Positions 1-8,812 of a stretch of DNA of 39,702 nucleotides are shown piece after piece; position 1 is the stretch's first letter; each line of letters begins with the position of its first letter. The notes beneath the pieces are model-generated. The model was given only the letters and a program-made list of their open reading frames with translations, made no database searches and was not told where the DNA came from. Source of the stretch: Peptococcaceae bacterium. GTDB taxonomy: Bacteria; Bacillota; Peptococcia; DRI-13. Made by a program: the position numbers and the translations under genes. The DNA lies in NCBI GenBank assembly GCA_020054815.1, contig JAIHAN010000005.1, positions 1 to 39,702 of the forward strand, read 5' to 3'.

Positions 1-1
1 T

Positions 2-169
2 GAAATTATCAAGGAGCTTTCCCGGCTGGCCCAGCCCATCAACAGGTTCTTTACAGAGCTGATGGTGATGGCGGAGGACGAAAAAGTACGCGAAAACCGC
101 CTGGGGTTATTATTGCGGATTGTAGAGCTTACCCGGACCGTAGGGGATCTGAGTAAAATAGTGATTTAA
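2..169 (+). CDS. glyS: Glycyl-tRNA synthetase beta subunit, C-terminal end (partial)
   Basis: The last 55 residues of a gene that starts outside the window. The peptide contains PINRFFTELMVMAEDEKVR and ends VGDLSKIVI, which is the characteristic C-terminal tail of the bacterial GlyS beta subunit (anticodon-binding region). GlyS pairs with GlyQ as an alpha2beta2 enzyme charging tRNA-Gly. In Bacillus and many Clostridia glyQS lies just upstream of ccpN and dnaG-sigA, as here, which supports the call. A strong hairpin terminator follows the stop codon. The identification rests on a short fragment plus synteny. Confidence 0.85.
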   Translation, partial: EIIKELSRLAQPINRFFTELMVMAEDEKVRENRLGLLLRIVELTRTVGDLSKIVI

Positions 170-175
170 GACTAT

Positions 176-199
176 GGCAGGCTTTTTAGCCTGCCTTTA
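176..199 (+). terminator. Rho-independent terminator after glyS
   Basis: The stem GGCAGGC/GCCTGCC (7 bp, no mismatch) has loop TTTTTA and is followed by a short T-rich run. It begins 7 bases after the glyS stop codon and separates glyS from the ilvA operon. Confidence 0.8.
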
Positions 200-260
200 T
201 GCCGCTTTAGGGCATACTAAATGCATTTCCGAAAACCGGATGTTTAATACTAAGGGTAAT

Positions 261-289
261 TTGACAAATAGACGGCCGGAAATTACTAT
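261..289 (+). promoter_or_regulatory. Sigma-A promoter of the ilvA-sdaAB-sdaAA operon
   Basis: A perfect -35 box TTGACA (261-266) is followed by a 17-bp spacer and TACTAT (284-289, 4/6 to consensus). Transcription would begin near 296. That leaves only about 6 nt before the ATG at 302, so this promoter argues for the downstream GTG start of ilvA. Confidence 0.7.
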
Positions 290-322
290 GTTAGATAGAT
301 AATGGTAGAGGGGGGAAGGAAT

Positions 323-1534
323 GTGATAGAACTCAAGGATGTACTTGAGGCCAGGGATAATCTTAAAGGTATTACTCATCTGACAAACCTGGATTTATCC
401 ACGACCTTCAGCAACATGGCAGGGGCCAAAGTCTATTTAAAAACAGAAAACCTGCAGAAGACGGGTTCTTTTAAAGTTCGCGGCGCCTATAACAAAATTG
501 CCCAGCTCTCAGAACATGAGGCCTCAAAAGGGGTCATTGCGGCTTCCGCAGGGAATCATGCCCAGGGTGTGGCCCTGGCCGCGGCCAAGGCCGGTATCCG
601 CTCGGTCATTGTCATGCCTGAAGGTGCTCCTCTCAGTAAAGTAATGGCTACCCGTGATTATGGAGCCCAGGTTGTCCTTCATGGCCAGGTTTATGATGAT
701 GCTTACCAGAAAGCGAAAGAAATCCAGAGAAGTACGGAGGCAACCTTTATCCATGCCTTTGATGATCCTCATGTGATTGCCGGCCAGGGCACCATCGGCC
801 TGGAGATACTGGACCAGCTTCCCGAACTGGATATGGTCTTTGTACCCATCGGGGGCGGAGGGTTGGCCGGCGGTGTGGCCCTTGCCGTTAAGTCGCGGAA
901 ACCCCAGGTAAAAGTGATCGGTGTAGAGGCGGAAGGCGCTGCCTGTATGAAAGCATCCCGGGAGGCCGGGAAAATTTGCAACCTGACCTCGGCCAGTACC
1001 ATTGCCGATGGCATTGCCGTCAAATGTCCCGGTAATCTTACCTTTGACCTCATCCAACAATATGTAGACGATATTGTTACCGTAGACGATGAAGAAATTG
1101 CCAGCACCATTTTACTCCTCCTGGAAAGAGCGAAACTTGTGGTGGAAGGTGCCGGTGCTGTCGCCCTGGCTTCGGTTTTATATCATAAATACCCTGTGGC
1201 CGGCAAAAATGTGGCGGTTGTGGTCAGCGGGGGTAATATTGATGTGAACTTTATTTCCCGGATTATTGAAAAAGGTTTGGTAAAAGCAGGGCGCCATATC
1301 CGCCTGGCTACAGCCATGATTGATAAGCCTGGCTCCCTCCAGGCTTTCCTGCACATCATTGCCCAGGAACGGGGTAATGTCATCTCCATAAATCATGACC
1401 GGACCCGGACCCGCCTCCCTCTGGACCAGGCCATCGTGGAGGCAGTCATTGAGACCCAGAGCAAAGAGCATGGGGAAAGGATTGTCCAGGCCCTGGAACA
1501 CAGGGGGTTTAAAGTAGAATTGGTAAGCTTGTAA
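323..1534 (+). CDS. ilvA: Threonine ammonia-lyase, medium form with one ACT-like domain
   Basis: A PLP enzyme that deaminates L-threonine (and serine) to 2-oxobutyrate (or pyruvate) in the cytoplasm. It has 403 residues from the chosen start. The PLP lysine is K51 in [10 protein letters not shown]. The glycine-rich phosphate-binding loop is [10 protein letters not shown], and the last ~75 residues form a single regulatory ACT-like domain starting near [14 protein letters not shown]. This matches the ~400-residue catabolic/medium form, not the ~500-residue biosynthetic form with two ACT domains. Start: an in-frame ATG exists at 302 but has no Shine-Dalgarno and would lie at the mRNA 5' end. 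GTG 323 follows GGGGGAAGGA, so it is preferred. The gene is first in an operon with sdaAB (12-nt gap), which points to amino-acid catabolism rather than isoleucine synthesis. Confidence 0.93.
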   Translation: MIELKDVLEARDNLKGITHLTNLDLSTTFSNMAGAKVYLKTENLQKTGSFKVRGAYNKIAQLSEHEASKGVIAASAGNHAQGVALAAAKAGIRSVIVMPEGAPLSKVMATRDYGAQVVLHGQVYDDAYQKAKEIQRSTEATFIHAFDDPHVIAGQGTIGLEILDQLPELDMVFVPIGGGGLAGGVALAVKSRKPQVKVIGVEAEGAACMKASREAGKICNLTSASTIADGIAVKCPGNLTFDLIQQYVDDIVTVDDEEIASTILLLLERAKLVVEGAGAVALASVLYHKYPVAGKNVAVVVSGGNIDVNFISRIIEKGLVKAGRHIRLATAMIDKPGSLQAFLHIIAQERGNVISINHDRTRTRLPLDQAIVEAVIETQSKEHGERIVQALEHRGFKVELVSL

Positions 1535-1546
1535 GGGGAGATAAAG

Positions 1547-2218
1547 ATGGCAAAATACATGAGTTGTTTTGATATTATTGGTCCTATCATGGTGGGCCCC
1601 TCCAGTTCCCACACTGCCGGCGCTGTGAGGTTAGGTAAAATGGCCCGTTGCCTGTTGGGGGAGAATCCCCGTAAAGCGGAGATTTTGCTTCACGGTTCTT
1701 TCCGGGAAACTTACCGGGGACATGGTACCGACCTGGCCCTGATTGCCGGTTTACTGGGTCTGGAGACAGATGATACCCGCATCAAAGAGTCTTTTCGACT
1801 GGCGAAGGAGGCCTCTTTAGCTTTTGCTTTTCAACCTGCAGACCTGGGGGATGTTCATCCCAATACCGTACGTTTCCTGTTAGAAGGGGAGACGGGTTAC
1901 CGCCTGGAAATGCAAGGGTCCTCCACGGGTGGGGGTAATATCGTGGTTACGGAAATCAACGGGTTTCCTGTGGAACTCTATGGTAATTTTGAAACTATCA
2001 TCACTACCCACCAGGATGTGCCGGGTGTGATCGCCCAGGTAACCCAGGTCCTCTCCTGCCATGGCCTTAATATAGCCTTCATGCGGGTAGCCCGTAAGAA
2101 TAAAGGAAAAATGGCCAGCATGATGATTGAAACGGATCAGAGCATACCCCGGGAAGTTTTAAAAGAAATTAAAGAGTTACCTTCTATGTTCTCTGTCCGT
2201 TTAGTAGGGAAAGTGTAG
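1547..2218 (+). CDS. sdaAB: L-serine ammonia-lyase, iron-sulfur dependent, beta subunit
   Basis: 223 residues, normal for the split (two-polypeptide) serine dehydratase of Firmicutes. With SdaAA it converts L-serine to pyruvate and ammonia using an oxygen-labile [4Fe-4S] cluster. The N-terminal block FDIIGPIMVGPSSSHTAGA is the family signature of the beta domain. A C-terminal ACT domain (about residues 147-220) begins near the segment ITTHQDVPGVIAQVTQVL. The ATG start has a GGGGAG ribosome binding site. The gene lies between ilvA and sdaAA. It has the same direction and tight spacing as ilvA, and its stop codon abuts the GTG at 2219. Confidence 0.95.
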   Translation: MAKYMSCFDIIGPIMVGPSSSHTAGAVRLGKMARCLLGENPRKAEILLHGSFRETYRGHGTDLALIAGLLGLETDDTRIKESFRLAKEASLAFAFQPADLGDVHPNTVRFLLEGETGYRLEMQGSSTGGGNIVVTEINGFPVELYGNFETIITTHQDVPGVIAQVTQVLSCHGLNIAFMRVARKNKGKMASMMIETDQSIPREVLKEIKELPSMFSVRLVGKV

Positions 2219-2227
2219 GTGAAACTT

Positions 2228-3103
2228 ATGGAATGGAGTTCACTGGCTGAAATGGCCGCCTGTGCCCAGGAGCAGGGTATTTCTCTGGGGCGTCTGGTTT
2301 TCCTGGGAGAGGTCCGGGATACGGAAGGCCAGGAAAGTTCAATATATGAGCGAATGAGCAAAAGCTGGCAGGTTATGAAAGAAGCTGTTGAAGAAGGGCT
2401 CAGTAACCCCCGCAAATCCCGGGGCGGGATGATCGGGGGGGATGGTCATAAATTAACCACTTACCTCAAAAAGGGGAGTACCTTAAGCGGAGATGTACTG
2501 GAAGCTGTGAGCAGGTCTTTGGCCGTGGCGGAATTAAACGCTGCCATGGGTAAGATTGTGGCGGCGCCCACGGCGGGTTCCTGCGGTATTATTCCGGGAG
2601 TATTAACCATGCTCCAGGAAAAGCTTAAGCTTTCCGATGAGGCCATTATTTATGCTCTTTTTGCCGCTTCGGGTATAGGACTCATCATTGCCCAGCGGGC
2701 TTCCCTTTCGGGGGCCCAGGGAGGATGCCAGGCTGAATGCGGTTCGGCGGCAGCCATGGCCGCTGGAGCAGCTGTAGAGCTGGCAGGTGGCACCCCTTTT
2801 CAGGTATTGGATGCCGTGGCCATCAGTATGAAAAATAATTTGGGCCTGGTTTGTGACCCTGTGGCAGGTCTGGTAGAAGTACCCTGTGCCAAACGGAATG
2901 CCCTGGGAGCCGCCAATGCCCTGGTAGCGGCTGATATGGCCCTGGCAGGTATAGGAAGTGTAATCCCGGCTGATGAGGTGATCGGGGCTATGGGGGAAAT
3001 CGGCAGGGCTATGCCCGAAGCATTAAGAGAGACGGCTCAGGGTGGGTTAGCCAGGACCCCTACCGGGGTAAAACTGGCTAAAAAATTTTTAAGATTAGAG
3101 TAA
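2228..3103 (+). CDS. sdaAA: L-serine ammonia-lyase, iron-sulfur dependent, alpha subunit
   Basis: The catalytic subunit of serine dehydratase. Cysteines suited to cluster binding occur in the conserved settings TAGSCGIIPGVL, GGCQAECGSAAAMAAGA and LVCDPVAGLVEVPCAKRNA, all family hallmarks. Two starts are possible. GTG 2219 sits directly after the sdaAB stop and has AGGGA 8 nt upstream. ATG 2228 has AGGTGA at 5-nt spacing and gives 291 residues. I chose ATG on its better ribosome binding site, but either would couple translation to sdaAB. With ilvA the operon degrades Ser and Thr to 2-oxoacids. The resulting pyruvate could feed the PPDK encoded just downstream (inference from position). Confidence 0.94.
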   Translation: MEWSSLAEMAACAQEQGISLGRLVFLGEVRDTEGQESSIYERMSKSWQVMKEAVEEGLSNPRKSRGGMIGGDGHKLTTYLKKGSTLSGDVLEAVSRSLAVAELNAAMGKIVAAPTAGSCGIIPGVLTMLQEKLKLSDEAIIYALFAASGIGLIIAQRASLSGAQGGCQAECGSAAAMAAGAAVELAGGTPFQVLDAVAISMKNNLGLVCDPVAGLVEVPCAKRNALGAANALVAADMALAGIGSVIPADEVIGAMGEIGRAMPEALRETAQGGLARTPTGVKLAKKFLRLE

Positions 3104-3110
3104 ACAGTAG

Positions 3111-3137
3111 AAAATAGGGGGGACCCCCTATTTTTTT
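3111..3137 (+). terminator. Rho-independent terminator after sdaAA
   Basis: The near-perfect palindrome AAAATAGGGG...CCCCTATTTT is followed by a run of seven T (3131-3137). This is a textbook intrinsic terminator closing the ilvA-sda operon. Confidence 0.88.
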
Positions 3138-3212
3138 GCAATTTGTACTCAATTTTTAGCTAAAAAATTATAAAACACAAGCAGGATTTTTAATTATGCA
3201 TATAGTATATCA

Positions 3213-3240
3213 TTGTAAGTGTAACATTAATAAATAGTAT
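3213..3240 (+). promoter_or_regulatory. Possible promoter for ccpN-ppsR-ppdK
   Basis: TTGTAA (3213-3218), a 16-bp spacer and TAGTAT (3235-3240) lie in an AT-rich gap upstream of ccpN. Both boxes are 4-5/6 to consensus. It is the best candidate in the gap but is not strong. Confidence 0.4.
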
Positions 3241-3278
3241 GACATAAATAAATATTGTGGCTGATAATTGAAAGAGAG

Positions 3279-3947
3279 GTGATAACCATTCAACTGACTG
3301 AGCGCCAGGAGCTGATTATCAAGATTGTACAGGACCAGGGGCCCATCACAGGAGAGGAAATAGCCGATCTCATCGGGCTTACCAGAGCTACGCTGCGGCC
3401 TGACCTGGCTCTCCTCACCAAATCCGGCTTGCTGGAAGCCCGGCCCAAGGTAGGCTATTATTTTACGGGTAAGAGTCTTTCCTCTAAGCTCTCGGAGGAA
3501 ATCAAGAAACTGAAGGTGAAAGATTTTAAGGCGATTCCGGCTGTAGCCAGTGATAAATCCTCTGTTTACGATGCGATTGTAGCCTTATTCGTCCAGGATG
3601 TGGGCACTTTGTACATCGTGAGTGAGGGGGGGATTTTAGAAGGCGTAGTCTCGCGTAAGGATTTATTAAAGATTGCATTGGGTCAGGTGGATATACACAA
3701 GATACCTATAACAGTAGTCATGACACGTATGCCCAACATTATCAGCACCACACCCGAAGAATCTTTGTTGGCGGCCGCGCAAAAGCTCATTAACCATGAA
3801 ATTGATTCCCTCCCTGTAGTACGTCCAGTCACGGTTGAGGGACGCGAAAGATTAGAGGTTATCGGCCGGGTTACGAAAACTACCATAACAAAAGCATTTG
3901 TCGAATTAGGTGCGGATAAATTAATTCAAAGGGGGGAAAGACCATAG
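3279..3947 (+). CDS. ccpN: CcpN-type HTH/CBS-domain transcriptional repressor (unusual start)
   Basis: The N-terminal winged HTH ([20 protein letters not shown], then [20 protein letters not shown]) is followed by two CBS repeats. This is the architecture of Bacillus CcpN, which represses gluconeogenic genes and senses nucleotides through its CBS domains. In Bacillus ccpN is also followed by the ppsR homologue yqfL. The start is unclear. TTG 3255 has no ribosome binding site, and GTG 3279 lies inside the only good Shine-Dalgarno (AGAGGTGAT, 3274-3282). Homology and spacing both favour translation starting at ATT 3288 (ATT-Gln-Leu-Thr-Glu-Arg-Gln). I list GTG 3279 as the nearest conventional start; the true protein is probably about 219 residues. 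The stop codon overlaps the proposed ppsR start. Confidence 0.88.
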   Translation: MITIQLTERQELIIKIVQDQGPITGEEIADLIGLTRATLRPDLALLTKSGLLEARPKVGYYFTGKSLSSKLSEEIKKLKVKDFKAIPAVASDKSSVYDAIVALFVQDVGTLYIVSEGGILEGVVSRKDLLKIALGQVDIHKIPITVVMTRMPNIISTTPEESLLAAAQKLINHEIDSLPVVRPVTVEGRERLEVIGRVTKTTITKAFVELGADKLIQRGERP

Positions 3948-4762
3948 CTACTCCTGTTGTCTATGTGATTTCAGATTCCATCGGTGAAACAGCCGAGTTC
4001 GTAGCCAAAGCTGCAGCCAGCCAGTTTAATTCCGGGGAAATTGAGATAAGAAGAATTCCTTATGTATCAGACGAGGAACATTTAGAACAGGTACTCTCGG
4101 AAGCCAGTGAATATAAGGCAGTGGTGGCTTATACTTTAGTGGTACCCGCTTTACGCCAGCGGCTAACGGAAATTGCCCAGGAGAAGGGGTTAATTGTGGT
4201 CGATGTCATAGGCCCTATGCTAGAGGCTCTGGGAAAGGTTAGTAAGACTACACCACGGTTAGAACCGGGGTTATTGCATAAATTAGATGATGAATACTTC
4301 CGTAAAGTTGAGGCTATTGAGTTTGCCGTTAAATATGATGACGGTAAGGACCCCCGGGGTGTATTGTACGCCGATGTAGTGCTGATTGGCATATCCCGTA
4401 CTTCCAAGACACCCTTATGCATGTACCTGGCCCATAAGCGGCTGAAAGCCGCCAACATCCCTCTTGTTCCTGAGGTGGCCCCCCCGGAGGAACTCTTTAA
4501 ACTTCCACCGCGAAAAGTGATCGGGCTCACCATTAAACCGGAAATTCTTAACCCCATCCGCCAGGAACGCCTCAAAGCTTTAGGCCTAGCTTCCAATGCA
4601 GATTACGCCAGCATGGAACGAATTTTACATGAACTTGACTATGCGGAAAATATTATGAAAAAACTGGGCTGCCCTGTCATCGACGTATCCAATAAAGCCG
4701 TAGAAGAAACAGCCAGCAAAATTTTACAAATCTATTACCGGGGTGAGAGAAATGAAAAATAG
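3944..4762 (+). CDS. ppsR: PPDK regulatory protein: bifunctional kinase/pyrophosphorylase (DUF299), probable ATA start
   Basis: A DUF299 family protein that phosphorylates (ADP-dependent) and dephosphorylates (Pi-dependent) the Thr next to the catalytic His of PPDK or PEP synthase. Signatures seen: [18 protein letters not shown] near the N-terminus, [17 protein letters not shown], the P-loop-like [20 protein letters not shown], and [15 protein letters not shown] at the end. The first conventional start, GTG 3965, would cut into the first conserved beta strand (VVYVISDS). In frame, ATA 3944 gives (M)[11 protein letters not shown], the expected N-terminus; it overlaps the ccpN stop as ATAG and follows GGGGGGAAAG. 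I therefore set the start at ATA, giving 272 residues (Bacillus YqfL is about 270). Its target gene ppdK follows with an 11-nt overlap. Confidence 0.93.
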   Translation: MATPVVYVISDSIGETAEFVAKAAASQFNSGEIEIRRIPYVSDEEHLEQVLSEASEYKAVVAYTLVVPALRQRLTEIAQEKGLIVVDVIGPMLEALGKVSKTTPRLEPGLLHKLDDEYFRKVEAIEFAVKYDDGKDPRGVLYADVVLIGISRTSKTPLCMYLAHKRLKAANIPLVPEVAPPEELFKLPPRKVIGLTIKPEILNPIRQERLKALGLASNADYASMERILHELDYAENIMKKLGCPVIDVSNKAVEETASKILQIYYRGERNEK

Positions 4763-7397
4763 AGTGTATGTCTATCTCTTTGAGGAAGGTAAAGCAGGCA
4801 TGAAGTCCCTCCTGGGGGGGAAAGGAGCAAACCTGGCCGAGATGACCAACATCGGTCTTCCCGTACCGCCCGGCCTGACCATTACTACGGAAGCCTGCAA
4901 CGAGTATTTCCGGCAAAACCGGGAATTTCCCGAGGGTATGGAGGAGCTTTTATGGCAAAAGCTGAAGACCATAGAAGAAAAGACAGGAAAAGTTTTTGGG
5001 GATCCCTGCAATCCCTTGCTTGTCTCGGTACGCTCAGGAGCCGTTGTCTCCATGCCGGGGATGATGGATACCATTCTCAATTTAGGTCTCAACGATGAAA
5101 CAGTGGAAGGGTTGGCCCAGTCCACCCAGAACCGGCGTTTTGCCCTGGATTGCTATCGCCGTTTTATCCAGATGTTTTCCGATGTGGTCCTGGGCGTAGA
5201 ACACTTCCAGTTTGAAACGGCTTTGGAGAAAAAGAAGCACGAATTTGGCGTGGAGCAGGACCAGGATTTAACACCTGAAGCCCTGGCCCAATTAATTAAA
5301 GAATACAAGACCATTGTAAAACGGGCGGTGGGCCAGGAATTCCCTGGTGACCCCAAGACCCAGCTTTTGATGGCCGTCCGTGCCGTCTTTAATTCCTGGC
5401 ATAATCCCCGTGCCGAGGTTTACCGCCGCATCAACAAAATACCTGCCGATTTAGGCACAGCGGTCAATGTCCAGTCCATGGTCTTTGGCAACATGGGCAA
5501 TGATTCCGGTACGGGCGTGGCCTTTACCAGGAACCCCTCTACCGGTGAGAGGGCCCTCTACGGCGAATACCTGATTAATGCCCAGGGTGAGGATGTAGTG
5601 GCTGGTATCCGTACTCCCCAGCCCATTCAAAAACTACAGGAAGACCTGCCCCAGGTTTATGAACAGTTTGTGAATATTTGTAAACTTCTGGAAAACCATT
5701 ACCGGGATATGCAGGATATTGAATTTACCATTGAGCGGGGTAAACTCTATATGCTCCAGACCCGCAACGGTAAACGAACGGCTCATGCCGCCATTAAGAT
5801 TGCGGTGGAAATGGTGGAAGAAGGCCTTATCACCAGGGAAGAAGCCATAAGCAGGATCGATCCCGCATCGTTAGATCAACTTCTGCACAGGCGTATAGAC
5901 ACAAGCGCTAAATTAAATGTAATTGCCAAAGGACTCCCCGCTTCTCCCGGGGCGGCTTCAGGCCAGGTTGTCTTTGATGCCGATATGGCCGAAGCCCTGG
6001 GTAAAGAAGGGAAAAAGGTCATACTGGTACGTACGGAAACAACCCCCGATGATATTCACGGGATTGTCATGGCGCAGGGTATTCTCACCAGCCGGGGCGG
6101 CATGACCAGCCACGCGGCCGTTGTAGCCCGGGGTATGGGCAAATGCTGTGTCTGTGGCTGTGAAAGCCTGAAAATTGATTACGAAGGTAAAACAGCCCGT
6201 GTCGATGATATTGTCATTAAAGAACACGATATTATCTCCCTGGATGGCAGTACGGGCGCCGTCATGTTGGGTGAGGTTAAGCTCATAGACCCCGAGTTGA
6301 GCGGGGAATTTCAAAAACTCCTGACCTGGGCCGATGAGATACGCGTACTTGGGGTAAGAGCCAATGCCGATAATCCCCAGGATGCCGCCAAGGCCAGGGA
6401 GTTTGGGGCTAAAGGCATCGGTCTCTGCCGTACGGAGCATATGTTTATGGCACCGGACCGGATTCCTATCGTCCAGGAAATGATTATGGCCGAAACTTAC
6501 CCCGAAAGGGAAAAAGCTTTAGAAAAGCTCCTGCCCATGCAGGAAGAGGATTTTTACGGGATACTCAAAGTAATGAGCGGCTATCCTGTCACCATCCGTC
6601 TCCTGGATCCTCCGCTCCATGAGTTCCTGCCTAATATAGAGGAACTGGTGGTAGAAATAACCCAGCTTAAAATGAACAACGGAGACCCGGAAGAGTTGTC
6701 TAAGTTGGAGAATATTTTACGAAAAGCGAGAACCCTCCACGAATTTAACCCCATGTTGGGTCACCGGGGCTGCCGCCTGGGTATTAGTTATCCCGAGATT
6801 TACCGGATGCAGGCCCGGGCCATTTTCCAGGCCGTTGTCCGCCTGACCCGGGAGGGCTTCAAGGTCATTCCCGAAGTAGAAATACCCCTGGTCATTGACA
6901 AGAACGAGCTGGCTATCTTACGCCGTGAGGTGGAAGAGGTAGCTCAGGAAGTTATGAAAGAAACAGGGTTGGAGTTTGCCTATACAGTAGGCACTATGAT
7001 CGAACTGCCCCGGGCCTGTGTGACGGCGGGAGAAATTGCAGAAGTCGCCGACTTTTTTGCCTTCGGTACCAATGACTTAACGCAGACAACCCTTGGCTTT
7101 AGCCGTGATGACGCCGAAGGAAAATTTATGAACCATTACCTGGAGAAAAAGATTCTTACCAGCAATCCCTTTATCGTTCTGGACCGGGAAGGTGTAGGAA
7201 AATTAATGGAACTGGCCGTTAAAGGAGGCCGGGAGAAAAAGCCAGGATTCAAGGTGGGTATCTGTGGTGAGCACGGGGGGGAACCCAGCTCCATTGAATT
7301 CTGCCACCTGTTGAAGCTGGATTATGTAAGCTGTTCTCCTTTCCGGGTGCCCATCGCCCGCCTGGCTGCAGCCCAGGCTAAAATCAAACATGGCTAG
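4752..7397 (+). CDS. ppdK: Pyruvate, phosphate dikinase
   Basis: Interconverts pyruvate + ATP + Pi and PEP + AMP + PPi. At 881 residues it has the usual length. Domains in order: an N-terminal nucleotide-binding ATP-grasp domain ([34 protein letters not shown]), a swivelling phosphohistidine domain ([15 protein letters not shown]) and a C-terminal PEP/pyruvate TIM barrel ([13 protein letters not shown]). The catalytic His is H454, the neighbouring Thr452 is the site PpsR would phosphorylate, and the barrel catalytic Cys is about C838. ATG 4752 is chosen over GTG 4743 because GGGGTGAG lies at the correct distance and the protein then begins [13 protein letters not shown], as in homologues. It overlaps ppsR, so regulator and target are translationally coupled. 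Confidence 0.97.
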   Translation: MKNRVYVYLFEEGKAGMKSLLGGKGANLAEMTNIGLPVPPGLTITTEACNEYFRQNREFPEGMEELLWQKLKTIEEKTGKVFGDPCNPLLVSVRSGAVVSMPGMMDTILNLGLNDETVEGLAQSTQNRRFALDCYRRFIQMFSDVVLGVEHFQFETALEKKKHEFGVEQDQDLTPEALAQLIKEYKTIVKRAVGQEFPGDPKTQLLMAVRAVFNSWHNPRAEVYRRINKIPADLGTAVNVQSMVFGNMGNDSGTGVAFTRNPSTGERALYGEYLINAQGEDVVAGIRTPQPIQKLQEDLPQVYEQFVNICKLLENHYRDMQDIEFTIERGKLYMLQTRNGKRTAHAAIKIAVEMVEEGLITREEAISRIDPASLDQLLHRRIDTSAKLNVIAKGLPASPGAASGQVVFDADMAEALGKEGKKVILVRTETTPDDIHGIVMAQGILTSRGGMTSHAAVVARGMGKCCVCGCESLKIDYEGKTARVDDIVIKEHDIISLDGSTGAVMLGEVKLIDPELSGEFQKLLTWADEIRVLGVRANADNPQDAAKAREFGAKGIGLCRTEHMFMAPDRIPIVQEMIMAETYPEREKALEKLLPMQEEDFYGILKVMSGYPVTIRLLDPPLHEFLPNIEELVVEITQLKMNNGDPEELSKLENILRKARTLHEFNPMLGHRGCRLGISYPEIYRMQARAIFQAVVRLTREGFKVIPEVEIPLVIDKNELAILRREVEEVAQEVMKETGLEFAYTVGTMIELPRACVTAGEIAEVADFFAFGTNDLTQTTLGFSRDDAEGKFMNHYLEKKILTSNPFIVLDREGVGKLMELAVKGGREKKPGFKVGICGEHGGEPSSIEFCHLLKLDYVSCSPFRVPIARLAAAQAKIKHG

Positions 7398-7402
7398 AAA
7401 TA

Positions 7403-7466
7403 AGGCCCCACTGTTAAGTGGGGCCTAACACATTTTCTACCATCCCCGCTATCCGGGGATTTTGAG
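7403..7466 (+). terminator. Two tandem terminator-like hairpins after ppdK
   Basis: The first is a 10-bp perfect stem AGGCCCCACT/AGTGGGGCCT with loop GTTA (7403-7426), but it has no T-run. The second is ATCCCCG/CGGGGAT with a 5-nt loop (7442-7460), followed by TTTTGAGTTTT. Together they probably end the ccpN-ppsR-ppdK transcript. Confidence 0.65.
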
Positions 7467-7548
7467 TTTTAGAGGCTTTACTAAAAAGAAGGATTTTGAG
7501 GGACTTTAGTGTAATTAAGAAATAAGATTATTTTGTGGTGGAGGCTTT

Positions 7549-8592
7549 ATGTGCATACGTCAGGAAATAGAACAGCTGGAAGAATTGACCCTTGCTTCTT
7601 ACGCCATGCGCTCCCGTAACAGCCGCGGCCGGGTCATTGACGAAGAACCTGATCCTTTGCGTACCTGTTATATGAGGGACCGCGACCGTATTATTCATTC
7701 AAAATCCTTCCGGCGTTTAAAACATAAGACGCAAGTCTATATCTCTCCCGAGAATGACCATTACCGCACCCGTTTAACCCATACCCTGGAAGTGAATCAG
7801 ATTTCTAAAACCGTGGGGGCTGCTCTCCGCTTAAACCTGGATCTGATCGAAGCCATTGCCATGGGCCATGATGTGGGACATACTCCCTTCTCCCATACGG
7901 GGGAAGAGGTTCTGAATATGTTATTGCCGGGTGGTTTTCGCCATAATGAAAACAGTGTGCGGGTACTTACCCGGATTGAACAGGGAAAAAGAGGCTGCGG
8001 CCTCAATTTATCCAGGGAAGTACTGGACGGCGTATTACACCACAGCGGGTTTGCTACCCAAGAGCAGGCTCCCGCTACCCTGGAAGGTCAGGTCGTACGC
8101 TACGCCGATAAGATTGCTTATGTCCAGCATGATATTGACGACAGCATCAGGGCAGGTGTTTTAACCAAAGAAGATCTCCCCAGGGAATACCTGGAGATTC
8201 TGGGACACAGCCATGGTGAACGTATAGCTACCCTGGTTCTCGATTTGATCGAGCATAGCAGGGAAAATTTCAAGAAGGGAGAGCTTAAGATAACGTTAGG
8301 GCCCAGGGTGGATAGGGCCTTAAAAGGGCTCCGCAAGTTTATGTTTGAGCATGTTTATAAAGGACCGCTCTGCCGTTTGGAAAGAGAAAAAGCCATGTAT
8401 GTGGTGGAGTTTGTTTTTAACTATTACCGGAAGAACCCGGAGAAAATGCCTGAATTTTACGTGCAGATTGCCCGGGAGGAGGGCGTAGACCGGGGAGTTG
8501 CCGACTACATTTCCGGTATGACTGATAACTACTGTGTTGCTATATTTAAAGACCTGGTTTTACCCCGTTCCTTACTGAAGGCGAAGTTTTAA
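7549..8592 (+). CDS. dgt: dGTPase-like HD-domain phosphohydrolase
   Basis: A member of the deoxyguanosinetriphosphate triphosphohydrolase-like family, type 2 (347 residues, as usual). It would hydrolyse dNTPs to deoxynucleosides and triphosphate. Metal-binding motifs visible: RTRLTHTLEV (first His), AMGHDVGHTPFSHTGE (HD pair) and the later VRYADKIAYVQHDIDD (Asp). The N-terminal block RDRDRIIHSKSFRRLKHKTQ is a family signature. The ATG follows GGTGGAGGC. In Clostridia this gene is commonly found just upstream of dnaG, as here. The exact nucleotide preference cannot be read from sequence. Confidence 0.93.
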   Translation: MCIRQEIEQLEELTLASYAMRSRNSRGRVIDEEPDPLRTCYMRDRDRIIHSKSFRRLKHKTQVYISPENDHYRTRLTHTLEVNQISKTVGAALRLNLDLIEAIAMGHDVGHTPFSHTGEEVLNMLLPGGFRHNENSVRVLTRIEQGKRGCGLNLSREVLDGVLHHSGFATQEQAPATLEGQVVRYADKIAYVQHDIDDSIRAGVLTKEDLPREYLEILGHSHGERIATLVLDLIEHSRENFKKGELKITLGPRVDRALKGLRKFMFEHVYKGPLCRLEREKAMYVVEFVFNYYRKNPEKMPEFYVQIAREEGVDRGVADYISGMTDNYCVAIFKDLVLPRSLLKAKF

Positions 8593-8812
8593 AGGAATAA
8601 TTTACAAGTAATGGATGAATAATAGGTAAAAATAATTTAATCTGTTTTTTTCTTTGAAAAAAGAAGGAATTTCTTTGTGTTTCTCGAATAAATGACAATT
8701 GTTTTCATTTATTAATCATTTTCCTTTGAGCCTAAAACTTTACGAAAAAGCAGGAAAAAATAATAGATATGGCGAAAACAATATCAACTGATGATGGGGT
8801 GGTGACCCGGTC

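Noticed and set aside
524-1612. Long minus-strand open frames opposite ilvA and sdaAB
   Set aside because: They mirror strongly conserved genes on the + strand, lack ribosome binding sites and show no recognisable protein features.
8690-8715. AATGACAATTGTTTTCATT palindrome upstream of dnaG, resembling a Fur-type box
   Set aside because: Only a loose match in very AT-rich DNA, with no iron-related gene nearby; not enough to call an operator.
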